A stretch of 31,850 nt of DNA from Gemmatimonadota bacterium (GTDB taxonomy: Bacteria; 4572-55; J002), in assembly GCA_003697105.1 (NCBI GenBank), contig RFFQ01000099.1, positions 1-31,850 of the forward strand. The letters run 5' to 3'. This document shows positions 9,192 to 16,316 of the stretch, one piece after another (position 1 is the first letter of the stretch; the number at the start of each line of letters is the position of its first letter). The notes under the pieces are model-generated. The model was given only the letters and a program-made list of their open reading frames with translations, was not told the DNA's origin and did not search any database. Both the position numbers and the translations under genes were made by a program.

Positions 9192-10391
9192 TTACACTAA
9201 CCCAATGTTTTTCAAGCATTTATGGATGCGATCAAAGCTCAGTTGAATATTGTGATCCAGCCCGACAGACATCCGAACGAGCCCGCCACTGAGTCCGATT
9301 TCCTCTTGTTCTTCTTTGGGGATTTCCGAAGAGGTGCTATGACTGGGGGAACTAAACAATGTCTTAAAATAGCCCAAACTCACTGCCAAATAGCCCACTT
9401 TTTCTTCTTGCATTAATTTCATCAACTGATCGGCGGTTTCATCATCTTTGGCATCGATTGCTAGCATTCCACTGTAGCCAAAGCCTTCATTTTTCAGTTG
9501 GTTCATCAAGTCGTGCTGTGGGTGAGATGTTAAACCCGGATAAAAAACGGTTACTCCCAATTTTTGCAGGTGTTCCGCCAGAAACAGTGCGTTTTCACTA
9601 TGTTTCTGCATTCGGATATGCAGGCTATGCAAATTTTTGAGAATACTTGCGGCGCGATAGCTGTCCAATACGGGTCCCAACAACATGGACGCGCCGGCGT
9701 TAATATCGGTCAACGCATGGATGAATTCTGAAGAAGAGCAGACACAGCCAGCAACACAATCACTGGTGCCATTGATGTATTTGGTCATACTGTGGATGAC
9801 GACATCCGCGCCCCACTGGATCGGCGAAATGATCATCGGACTAAACGTGTTGTCGATGACGAGCGTCAGGTTGTGTGCTTTGGCAATCCGGCTCAATTCG
9901 GGGATATTGGCGACTTCCAGCAAAGGATTACTGACGGACTCACCGTACAGCATTTTGGTGTTCTCCGTGATCGCCGCCTTGACCTCGTCCAAGTTGGTCA
10001 TATCCACAAACTTGACGGTAATGCCCAATTTCGGCAGGAAATTTTTAAAGAAGGCATACGTACCACCGTAAATAGTATGGCTGGCAACAATTTCATCACC
10101 GGCACGGCAAATTTGGAGAGTTGTGCTACTGATCGCACCCATTCCAGAAGCGGTGACAAGTGCCATTTCACTGCCTTCCATTGCCGCTAGGGCTTCGGAT
10201 AGATGTCGGTTGATTGGATTCCAATGCCGGGAATATAAAAAGCATCCCTCAATTTCATGATCGAAGATTTCGTTCATCGTCTGCGGGTCTTTAAATGTAA
10301 AGGTAGATGAATCGGTGATAGAGGGGTTTACATCACCGTATTCTCCGAAGACTAAAAAATCTTGGATGCCACGAGTTGGATCGAATGCCAT
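9192..10391 (-). CDS. PLP-dependent Cys/Met metabolism enzyme (gamma-lyase or sulfhydrylase type)
   Basis: A 399-residue fold-type I PLP enzyme of the cystathionine gamma-synthase/lyase family. Visible are YSRHWNPI (Tyr53, Arg55, phosphate and substrate contacts), SGMGAISST (PLP phosphate), HTIYGGTYAFF with Tyr108 stacking on PLP, Asp180 in VIDNTFSP, and the Schiff-base Lys204 in HSMTKYINGTSD. The C-terminal LVRMSVGLD is the usual end motif. Best guesses are methionine gamma-lyase, cystathionine gamma-lyase or O-acetylhomoserine sulfhydrylase. The Cys that follows Tyr-Gly in typical methionine gamma-lyases is Gly110 here, which argues against a confident lyase call. The start ATG has AAAGGA about ten bases upstream. 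It is followed on the same strand by the acyl-CoA synthetase fusion. Confidence 0.85.
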   Translation of the reverse strand: MAFDPTRGIQDFLVFGEYGDVNPSITDSSTFTFKDPQTMNEIFDHEIEGCFLYSRHWNPINRHLSEALAAMEGSEMALVTASGMGAISSTTLQICRAGDEIVASHTIYGGTYAFFKNFLPKLGITVKFVDMTNLDEVKAAITENTKMLYGESVSNPLLEVANIPELSRIAKAHNLTLVIDNTFSPMIISPIQWGADVVIHSMTKYINGTSDCVAGCVCSSSEFIHALTDINAGASMLLGPVLDSYRAASILKNLHSLHIRMQKHSENALFLAEHLQKLGVTVFYPGLTSHPQHDLMNQLKNEGFGYSGMLAIDAKDDETADQLMKLMQEEKVGYLAVSLGYFKTLFSSPSHSTSSEIPKEEQEEIGLSGGLVRMSVGLDHNIQLSFDRIHKCLKNIGLV

Positions 10392-10694
10392 GATTATGTG
10401 TCCTTTCTATTATAAGGGTTTATAAGTGCATACGATAAGGGATTGATCTGGAGGCTTATCTCAATGTTCGCCGGCGTTCGTTATAGAATATTAGAAAAAT
10501 CGACCGATAAGCCGTTTTCTGAAACATAATATGCGGCGGATCAAAAAGCAATGATCTTCGGGATATTTTTGGTAATTCTCGGAGAAGGGTCACGGGTACA
10601 CAAACTGCTTGACTTTATTCCTGTCTCGTTCTACTATTGCCATGATATGGATATTTTGGGTTTCTGGTAGCCGTAAAAGTGTAGGGTTCGCGGT
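10392..10694. other. Divergent intergenic region
   Basis: This 303-base gap separates the minus-strand PLP gene from plus-strand comF. It holds a good plus-strand promoter (10609-10637). For the minus strand only weak AT-rich -10-like sequences were found. No RNA gene, long inverted repeat or open frame of note was seen. Confidence 0.6.
10609..10637 (+). promoter_or_regulatory. Sigma70-type promoter for comF and kinase
   Basis: TTGACT at 10609-10614 and TACTAT at 10632-10637 are separated by exactly 17 bases. Transcription would start near 10644, about 50 bases before the comF-like start codon. Confidence 0.7.
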
Positions 10695-11441
10695 ATGGCT
10701 GGGTTTATCAGTGCTTTGATCGACTTTTTTTATCCCCCGTATTGTCTTCTCTGCGACAACCGGTTGGATGGTGTGGAGAAGTTCATCTGCCCCATCTGCT
10801 GGAATCGATTAGAGCCAGCGGAGATTTCCGAATATGATCTCCGGCGGACAGGTGGCTGGATCGACCAACTGGTCTCTCTGGCAGCGTTTCGGGAGAAGGC
10901 GTTTTTTAATGAACTGGAAGATGAGATTTATGAGCCGGTCATGCAACAGATGCTTCATTTGCTCAAATATGGAAACAAGCGCAGTTTAGGGGTTCAGTTA
11001 GGGCGTAAACTGGGGCAGGTCATCCGTAGGGCAGAATGGCACGAGGCGGTAAACCGGATCATACCGGTGCCGTTACACTCTGTACGTTATCGTGAGCGGG
11101 GATATAATCAAAGTGAACGGATTGCGCGGGGTGTTGCGCAAGTGCTGAATATACCCGTGGATACCACCTCGTTGAAGCGCACCAAAATGACACAATCCTT
11201 GACACATCTCAATGCGTATGAACGGCAACGGACGGTGGCGGATGCGTTTCACATCGCGAACGGGTCTGACATCGATGGGCAAGTGGTATTGCTGGTGGAT
11301 GATGTGTTCACCACAGGTGCCACCTTAACCGCGTGTGCCCGTACCCTGAAAAACCAAGGCGGTGTTGCGATTGTCATGGCGGCGACGGTTGCGAAAACCC
11401 CCCTCACCCCAAAGGAAGAAGAGGATGATGGCAAATCATAA
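10695..11441 (+). CDS. ComF family phosphoribosyltransferase-like protein
   Basis: A 248-residue protein of the ComF/GntX family. The N-terminus has a zinc-finger-like set Cys17-x2-Cys20 and Cys32-x2-Cys35. The C-terminal half is a type I phosphoribosyltransferase domain with the PRPP loop VLLVDDVFTTGAT (about 198-210) and the family motif RYRERGYNQSERIARG (131-146). ComF supports DNA uptake in transformable bacteria, but the family is widespread in non-competent species, so a competence role is not established here. The Shine-Dalgarno is weak (AGGG about ten bases upstream). A strong promoter lies upstream, and the end of the gene overlaps the histidine kinase start by about 17 bases, which indicates co-translation. 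The C-terminus is an acidic tail. Confidence 0.88.
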   Translation: MAGFISALIDFFYPPYCLLCDNRLDGVEKFICPICWNRLEPAEISEYDLRRTGGWIDQLVSLAAFREKAFFNELEDEIYEPVMQQMLHLLKYGNKRSLGVQLGRKLGQVIRRAEWHEAVNRIIPVPLHSVRYRERGYNQSERIARGVAQVLNIPVDTTSLKRTKMTQSLTHLNAYERQRTVADAFHIANGSDIDGQVVLLVDDVFTTGATLTACARTLKNQGGVAIVMAATVAKTPLTPKEEEDDGKS

Positions 11442-12594
11442 CGATTTATTGCGGAATATTTCATTTTTTAAAATGCTCTCTGACGCGGATTTAAGTGAGA
11501 TCAGTGCCGTACTCACGGAGGAATTTTATCCGGCAGGGACGTTGATCTTTGAAGAAGGAAGTGTGGGGCATACCTTTTATATCATTAAATCTGGGCGGAT
11601 CGAAATTACGAAGCGCGTGGGCGAGAGCAAGGAGCATCTTGTGGCGATTGAGGAAGTCAACGACTTTTTCGGTGAAATGGCACTGTTAGAACATAAACCC
11701 CGTTCCGCTACGGTCAGATCACTTGAAGATACATATTTATTAGGCTTATCCCAAACGGATTTTGATCAACTGTTAGCAAAAAATCCGGTAACATATTACC
11801 AGATTGCCCGGGCGTTAAGTTCCCGGTTGCGGGAGGCAAATGACCGGATGATCCGGGATTTGCAAGCCAAAAATCGAGAATTGCAGCAAGCCTATGATGA
11901 ACTCAAACAAGCCAAGACAGAGCTGGTTGCCCGTGAGAAATTGGCAATGATCGGTTCGGTTACCAGCCGTATTGTGCATGACATCAAAAGCCCTATTACC
12001 TGTATCATGGGTTATGCGGAGTTGATTTACAAACAATCTCCGGAAAGTCGGAAATATTGCCAGACCATCAGCCATGAAGTGGAGCGGCTCACTGATATGA
12101 TTCAGGAAGTTCTTGAATTTGCACGTGGAGATGATACCCAGCTCAATTTAGATCGCTATAACCTCACCCACTTTTTAGACCAAGTGATGGATTTTGTGCG
12201 GATGGATATCGAACGTTTACCGATTGACCTTGAAACCGATTACGATCTGGAAGTGTACGGGGTTTTTGATGGAGATAAGATGCGCCGGGTATTGCATAAT
12301 TTGATCGCAAATGCCGTTGAGGCCGTTCATCAAGGTGGTTTAGTTCGGGTGAGCGCCGCCGTGGACGGGACGACCCTCATCTTACAGGTGTTTGATTCCG
12401 GCAGTGGTATTCCTGCAGAAATCGCGGAGCATTTGTTTGAGCCGTTTGTGACATTTGGTAAGCCGCGGGGCACGGGTTTAGGGTTGGCAATCTGCAAAAA
12501 TATCATTGAAGCACATCGCGGGACGATTTCGTTTCAACATGCCGCCGGTGAGGGCACAACTTTTACAGTCACGTTACCAGATGCGATCCGTTAG
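11425..12594 (+). CDS. Cyclic-nucleotide-binding-domain soluble histidine kinase
   Basis: A 389-residue cytoplasmic sensor kinase with no membrane segment. Residues 10-130 form a cNMP/CRP-type sensor domain with a phosphate-binding cassette GEMALLEHKPRSATV (83-97) that retains the Glu and Arg expected for cyclic nucleotide contact. A coiled coil follows at about 135-172. The HisKA domain has His185 in SRIVHDIKSPITCIMGY. The HATPase_c domain shows an N box (LHNLIANAVEA, 290-300), a G1 box (FDSGSGIP, 323-330) and a G2 box (GTGLGLAICKNI, 349-360). The start is ATG 11425 or the next ATG at 11428, with AGGAAG upstream; an in-frame ATG at 11362 lies inside comF and lacks support. The response regulator gene follows 92 bases later and is the likely partner. 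Whether cAMP or another ligand binds is unknown. Confidence 0.9.
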   Translation: MMANHNDLLRNISFFKMLSDADLSEISAVLTEEFYPAGTLIFEEGSVGHTFYIIKSGRIEITKRVGESKEHLVAIEEVNDFFGEMALLEHKPRSATVRSLEDTYLLGLSQTDFDQLLAKNPVTYYQIARALSSRLREANDRMIRDLQAKNRELQQAYDELKQAKTELVAREKLAMIGSVTSRIVHDIKSPITCIMGYAELIYKQSPESRKYCQTISHEVERLTDMIQEVLEFARGDDTQLNLDRYNLTHFLDQVMDFVRMDIERLPIDLETDYDLEVYGVFDGDKMRRVLHNLIANAVEAVHQGGLVRVSAAVDGTTLILQVFDSGSGIPAEIAEHLFEPFVTFGKPRGTGLGLAICKNIIEAHRGTISFQHAAGEGTTFTVTLPDAIR

Positions 12595-12606
12595 ATGGAA
12601 AAACAC

Positions 12607-12635
12607 GTTGACAGTGCCGAATTTTGCCAATATTT
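12607..12635 (+). promoter_or_regulatory. Sigma70-type promoter for response regulator
   Basis: TTGACA at 12607-12612 and TATTTT at 12630-12635 have a 17-base spacer. Transcription would start near 12642, 45 bases before the regulator start, so this gene can be expressed apart from the kinase. Confidence 0.7.
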
Positions 12636-12686
12636 TGATAGTTAGTGGGTGAATGTTATGTGGAACATTTGGCTAAGGGATTACCA

Positions 12687-13334
12687 ATGGCGACCATTTT
12701 GATTGTGGATGATGAGCCGGCAATTTTACGCCTCTGCTATGATTCGATTATGAAGCGGGGTTACGTAGCACTGACAGCGGAATCCGGTCCGGCGGCGTTA
12801 GCCCTGATGAAAGACCCCCAGACCACGGTGGATTTGGTCATCACGGATTTTATGATGCCCAATATGAACGGGGTGGAATTTATGACGGCGCTGCATCAAA
12901 TCAAGCCCAATGTCCCCGTGATTGTGATGACCGCCCACCATACATTGGATAAAACGATGATGTCTATGGCGAAAGGAGCTTTTGATTATATCCGAAAACC
13001 GTTTCGAGTCTCTGCCCTAATTCAACTGATTGATCGAGCACTGTTGGAATCCGGTAAGCAACACCCCGGAACCCATGCGGCAGAGGCTAGTTCCGCATCA
13101 CCGGTAGTGTCGCACCGTCCGCCGCCACAACTGGTTACCCCCAATCCTTCCGGTGAATCCAAAAACAAACCTACCATGAATTTCAACCAGTTATTTTGGG
13201 AAGGATACCGGCTATATAAGGCACAAAAGTACGAAGAAGCCCGCGAATATTGGAATCGTGCTTTGGCATTGAAGCCCAACGACCCCAAAATATTAGCCAA
13301 TCTTAAATTGCTGGATCAAAAACAGCCTTCTTGA
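12687..13334 (+). CDS. Response regulator with C-terminal TPR-like output
   Basis: A 215-residue receiver protein. Residues 1-120 are a REC domain: acidic pocket Asp8-Asp9, phosphoacceptor Asp54 in ITDFMMPNMNG, Thr82 in MTAHHT, and Lys104 in YIRKPF. A Pro/Ser-rich linker (about 124-165) leads to a single TPR-like helical pair (about 168-210, LFWEGYRLYKAQKYEEAREY, then ALALKPNDPK). There is no DNA-binding domain, so output is likely protein-protein. The start at 12687 is supported by AAGGGA six bases upstream; an in-frame GTG at 12645 falls only a few bases after the predicted transcription start. The cNMP-domain kinase immediately upstream is the probable phosphodonor. Confidence 0.9.
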   Translation: MATILIVDDEPAILRLCYDSIMKRGYVALTAESGPAALALMKDPQTTVDLVITDFMMPNMNGVEFMTALHQIKPNVPVIVMTAHHTLDKTMMSMAKGAFDYIRKPFRVSALIQLIDRALLESGKQHPGTHAAEASSASPVVSHRPPPQLVTPNPSGESKNKPTMNFNQLFWEGYRLYKAQKYEEAREYWNRALALKPNDPKILANLKLLDQKQPS

Positions 13335-13395
13335 GGTCTTCATTCCTGTTTTATGCCCCGATCCATTTCTTTTTTGTTCCGCGCAAAAAAACATA

Positions 13396-13424
13396 TTGAC
13401 AAACCGCTATAAGTCTTCTATTAT
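13396..13424 (+). promoter_or_regulatory. Sigma70-type promoter of the ATP synthase operon
   Basis: TTGACA (13396-13401), a 17-base spacer and TATTAT (13419-13424) give a near-consensus promoter. An A-tract just upstream (13384-13391) could act as an UP element. Transcription would start near 13431, at the edge of the Rex-type operator. Confidence 0.85.
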
Positions 13425-13432
13425 TCACGCGG

Positions 13433-13454
13433 CTTTGAGAATAATTTCACAAAG
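13433..13454. promoter_or_regulatory. Rex-type operator overlapping the atp operon start
   Basis: The core TTGAGAATAATTTCACAA (13435-13452) matches the Rex consensus TTGTGAA-N4-TTCACAA at 13 of 14 defined positions, with the symmetry extended by CT and AG on the two sides. It lies about 3-24 bases downstream of the predicted transcription start, where a bound repressor would block the polymerase. A rex gene is in the same window (21851-22513). The match is visible in the sequence; binding and repression are inferred. Confidence 0.75.
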
Positions 13455-13471
13455 TCATTTTTTTATCGGCT

Positions 13472-13843
13472 ATGGATACCGATTTTATCACTCAAGTTTA
13501 TCGCACTACTATTTACGTCGCGCTTGTTTTTATTGCGTTGTGTCTTTCGCAACAATTGTGGGCGTGGGTTTTAGGATTAAGCGCGGGTACGTTACTGGGG
13601 CTTGGCGTTGTCAAATCGATAGAACTTTTTGTCGAGTATGCTTTGACACCTTCCCAACGGCGATTATGGGTGATTCCGTTGGTTTTATTGAAATACATTG
13701 GTATCGGGTTGCTTTTGTACGTGTTGTTACGCTATTTTGGTTTGAACCCGATTCCGCTGGCTGCCGGGTTCAGCATTATTTATCTGGTAATTACCTTAAA
13801 AGCAGTGGGTCATATCATTTTGCAGTATCTTGAGAAGGAGTAA
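13472..13843 (+). CDS. atpI: AtpI-like ATP synthase accessory membrane protein
   Basis: A 123-residue hydrophobic protein with about four membrane helices (around 14-30, 32-50, 68-88 and 92-112). It is first in the ATP synthase operon, the usual place of atpI/uncI, whose product assists c-ring assembly in some bacteria. The call rests mainly on position, size and topology, since AtpI sequences diverge strongly. The Shine-Dalgarno is poor, so expression may be low. The predicted promoter and Rex operator are immediately upstream. It ends just before atpB, with the atpB ribosome-binding site inside its last codons. Confidence 0.75.
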   Translation: MDTDFITQVYRTTIYVALVFIALCLSQQLWAWVLGLSAGTLLGLGVVKSIELFVEYALTPSQRRLWVIPLVLLKYIGIGLLLYVLLRYFGLNPIPLAAGFSIIYLVITLKAVGHIILQYLEKE

Positions 13844-13846
13844 TGA

Positions 13847-14569
13847 GTGAAACATCCGCCGACTTGGTTTAGTATCGTATATGATTCCCTCACACATAGC
13901 CATCTAGCACCGATGGCGCAGATTTTAATTGTTACGGGCGTTGTTGCCGCCTTACTGATTTTTCTGTCATGGTGGTTGACCCGCGGGTTGACTGCTGGGG
14001 CTCCCTCCAAACGTCAAAATTTTGCCGAAGTTTTGGTTGAGCTTACCGAAAAAGGGGTAATCGATATTGTAGGCCCGCACGGTAAAGAATACGCGGCATA
14101 TATCGGTACCCTCTTCTTTTATATTTTGTTTCTCAATTTGTTTGGGTTGGTGCCCGGGTTTTTAGCGCCGACAAGCAGTCTGTCCACGACCGCGGCACTG
14201 GCAATTGTGACGTTTTTTTATGTGCAGTGGAAAGGGATTAAAGCGCTCGGTGTAAAAGATTATAGCTTGCACTTTGTGGGCGAGCCACTTTGGTTAGCGC
14301 CACTCATGTTTCCTTTGCACATTATTGGTGAATTGGCAAAGCCACTCTCACTCGCCCTGCGTTTGTTTGGGAATATCTACGGTAAAGATATGGTCATCAT
14401 TATTTTGCTGTGGTTCTCGGTTGACCTGTTCATGGGGTTTGTTCCGTTGCAACTTCCCATTATCTTTTTGGGTGTCTTGGTGAGTGCGTTGCAAGCGCTA
14501 GTGTTTGCGATGCTTTCTTGCATCTATTTGGCTTTGATTACCGTTCATCATGGTGATGACCATCATTAA
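13847..14569 (+). CDS. atpB: F1Fo ATP synthase subunit a
   Basis: Membrane stator subunit that forms the ion half-channels against the c ring. It has 240 residues and several membrane helices. The hallmark IIGELAKPLSLALRLFGN (159-176) contains the essential Arg172 and the neighbouring Glu161. The start is GTG at 13847, six bases after AAGGAG; a nearby ATG at 13843 is out of frame. The C-terminus ends in a His/Asp-rich tail (HHGDDHH), which is not a usual feature. It lies three bases after atpI and is co-transcribed with the rest of the operon. Confidence 0.95.
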   Translation: MKHPPTWFSIVYDSLTHSHLAPMAQILIVTGVVAALLIFLSWWLTRGLTAGAPSKRQNFAEVLVELTEKGVIDIVGPHGKEYAAYIGTLFFYILFLNLFGLVPGFLAPTSSLSTTAALAIVTFFYVQWKGIKALGVKDYSLHFVGEPLWLAPLMFPLHIIGELAKPLSLALRLFGNIYGKDMVIIILLWFSVDLFMGFVPLQLPIIFLGVLVSALQALVFAMLSCIYLALITVHHGDDHH

Positions 14570-14645
14570 GAAATTAAAAAAACTCTATATTCATTTGTAT
14601 TCAATCCCTTTTTTGTGACACATCCGTTTAAGGAGGATTTTCAGA

Positions 14646-14939
14646 ATGTTGTATCTTAGCATGTTAGCGTTGGCTGTCGGTTTTGGTTTGCCTCTTGCCG
14701 CTTTTGGTGGTGCTTTGGGTCAAGGTAAAGGTCTGGCGGCGGCGATGGAAGGTATTGCTCGCCAACCGGAAGCTGCAGGTAAAATCCAAACGGCATTAAT
14801 TATTGGTTTGGCGCTGATTGAATCTTTGGTGATTTATGCGTTGTTGTCGTTTTTCATGTTACAAGGCAAATTACCGGCAGTTAACCCGGATATGCTTCGG
14901 GAGCTTGCTGGTGCGGCGCTGAAAGCAGCGGGTCATTAA
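14646..14939 (+). CDS. atpE: F1Fo ATP synthase subunit c
   Basis: The 97-residue rotor-ring subunit, two membrane helices joined by the polar loop ARQPEA (38-43). Glu59 in [10 protein letters not shown] is the ion-binding carboxylate. Gln26 in the first helix is 33 residues before Glu59, the same spacing as the Na+-ligand pair of Ilyobacter-type rings. Ser60 and Tyr64 are also present, but the Thr after the Ser is Leu61. This is a partial Na+ signature, so ion choice is open. The C-terminus extends about 20 residues beyond the usual end with a second polar helix ([17 protein letters not shown]). A strong AAGGAGG site lies nine bases before the ATG, fitting the high copy number needed. An intrinsic terminator follows directly. 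Confidence 0.95.
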   Translation: MLYLSMLALAVGFGLPLAAFGGALGQGKGLAAAMEGIARQPEAAGKIQTALIIGLALIESLVIYALLSFFMLQGKLPAVNPDMLRELAGAALKAAGH

Positions 14940-14949
14940 ATTCTTAAGG

Positions 14950-14990
14950 GCTAAGCATAATCTGTAATGGGGGTTATGCTTAGCTTTTTT
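14950..14990 (+). terminator. Intrinsic terminator inside the atp operon, after atpE
   Basis: GCTAAGCATAA (14950-14960) pairs perfectly with TTATGCTTAGC (14974-14984), 11 bp with a 13-base loop, followed by TTTTTT (14985-14990). It begins ten bases after the atpE stop codon. Downstream genes continue without another clear promoter, so it is probably a partial terminator that raises atpE RNA over atpF onward. Confidence 0.88.
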
Positions 14991-15032
14991 ATGTGCATCC
15001 GGTTCACTCAACTAGCAAGAGATAGAGAAAAT

Positions 15033-15680
15033 ATGAAAACAAACAACTTGGTTTTCATCAGTCAATTGTTCTGTTTGATTTTGGTCTTTGTACTGGCATT
15101 TTCAGTCGCGACGGGGTTTGCGGCGGATGATGGCGGTCACGGCGGGGGCCATGATGAAGGACATAGTGAAAATCCGGTTTCCATTGATTGGGCGGCATTG
15201 GTTTCGCAAATAGTTGCCTTCCTGATTTTACTCTGGGTGATGAAGGCATTTATGTTTGGTCCGATTGGGCGTATTTTGGAAGAGCGTCGCTCCAATATCC
15301 AGACCCAATTGGAACAGATCGACCAAGACCGTCAGGATATGACCCGGTTGAAAGGGGAATATGAGTCTCGTTTAAGTGACATCGAGGCGGAAGCTCGCAA
15401 GAAAATCCAAGAAGCGATCAATCGTGGAAATGAATTGGGTGAGCATGTACAGGAGGAAGCCCGCAAAAAAGCGGATCAGATGCTTCAAAAAGCGCATGAG
15501 GCGCTAGAATACGAAAAAAATCGGGCTACCCTAGAAATGCGAACTCAAATTACGGAATTAGCCCTGGATATGGCGTCCCGTTTGATTCACAAGGAACTGA
15601 ATCCTGAATTACATAAAGAGTTAATCGATAAGTTTATTAACGAAGTGGAAGAAAAAGTGGCTCACGAGGGTAATGTATGA
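15033..15680 (+). CDS. atpF: F1Fo ATP synthase subunit b with N-terminal signal and His-rich segment
   Basis: Peripheral stalk subunit, 215 residues from the chosen ATG. Residues 1-30 look like a cleavable signal peptide (hydrophobic core LVFISQLFCLILVFVLAFSV, then ATGFA). A short Gly/His/Asp-rich stretch follows (about 32-48, with repeated GGH and EGH), then the true membrane helix (53-72) and a long charged coiled coil to the C-terminus. Most b subunits begin directly with the membrane helix, so the signal and His-rich segment are unusual. In-frame ATGs at 14967 and shortly after lie inside or right at the terminator hairpin and would put an unlikely extra segment before the signal peptide, hence 15033. 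The Shine-Dalgarno is weak. The stop overlaps the start of atpH (ATGA). Confidence 0.88.
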   Translation: MKTNNLVFISQLFCLILVFVLAFSVATGFAADDGGHGGGHDEGHSENPVSIDWAALVSQIVAFLILLWVMKAFMFGPIGRILEERRSNIQTQLEQIDQDRQDMTRLKGEYESRLSDIEAEARKKIQEAINRGNELGEHVQEEARKKADQMLQKAHEALEYEKNRATLEMRTQITELALDMASRLIHKELNPELHKELIDKFINEVEEKVAHEGNV

Positions 15681-16252
15681 GAGCAAAAGTTGCAAAACGC
15701 TATGCAAAGGCACTATTTGATGCGGCAATAAAGGCAAACGCGCTGGAAGCAGTTCATCAGGGCTACCTGCAATTGGCAGGCGTGGTCCGTGATTCCGAAA
15801 ATTTGCGTTATTACCTCGGCGAACCCCGTATCCCTATTGAGCGAAAGCGAAAAACCATCCAATATATCTTTGATGAGTTTCGGAAATCCGTGACGGAGGA
15901 TCAAAAAGCGGGTCTGGATTTGATCGCAGATTTTATCGATCTGCTATTGAAGAAAAACCGCCAAAGTATTCTTCTGGATGTCAATGATGAGTTGGATGAG
16001 CTTTATAATCGCCATCATAACCGGTTGCCGGCATATGTTACGACCGCCGTGCCACTCTCCGACGAGCAGGCAACGCAATTAAAGGCACGGTTGGAAGCTG
16101 CAACCGGTAAATCCATTGAACTGATTCAAAACATCGATGAACGCATTATCGGTGGGGTGGTGGTTCGGATTCAGGATTTGCTGATCGATGGCAGTATTCA
16201 AAGTGCTATGCGGCATATGCGTCAAAGGCTTTTATCACGAGTGAGTCATTAA
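15677..16252 (+). CDS. atpH: F1Fo ATP synthase subunit delta
   Basis: A 191-residue stator protein linking the top of F1 to the b stalk. The N-terminal helical domain begins with KVAKRYAKALFDAA, typical of the family. The C-terminal signature DERIIGGVVVRIQDLLIDGS is clear. It is translationally coupled to atpF through an ATGA overlap. A 64-base gap before atpA contains the atpA ribosome-binding site and no clear promoter. Confidence 0.95.
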   Translation: MRAKVAKRYAKALFDAAIKANALEAVHQGYLQLAGVVRDSENLRYYLGEPRIPIERKRKTIQYIFDEFRKSVTEDQKAGLDLIADFIDLLLKKNRQSILLDVNDELDELYNRHHNRLPAYVTTAVPLSDEQATQLKARLEAATGKSIELIQNIDERIIGGVVVRIQDLLIDGSIQSAMRHMRQRLLSRVSH

Positions 16253-16316
16253 TCGATTTTACCAAAATTAAACCGTATTCATCGACTGATAATACAGAAA
16301 TATGTAGGGAGATGAA

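Noticed and set aside
10409-10414. TATAAT on the minus strand before the PLP gene
   Set aside because: No -35 at a proper distance, and the start site would fall within the ribosome-binding region.
11362-11424. Upstream ATG for the histidine kinase, inside comF
   Set aside because: The extra Arg-rich residues come from a shifted frame of comF and precede the normal cNMP domain start.
12645-12686. Upstream GTG for the response regulator
   Set aside because: It is only about three bases after the predicted transcription start, and the REC domain starts properly at 12687 with AAGGGA upstream.
13373-13390. AT-only inverted repeat (TTTTTTG with CAAAAAA) after the response regulator
   Set aside because: The stem is nearly all A-T pairs and no T-run follows, so a terminator is not supported; the A-tract is better read as an element of the atp promoter.
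14967-15032. Upstream in-frame ATG codons for atpF
   Set aside because: They fall in or next to the perfect terminator hairpin, and the resulting extra residues precede a clear signal peptide that begins at 15033.
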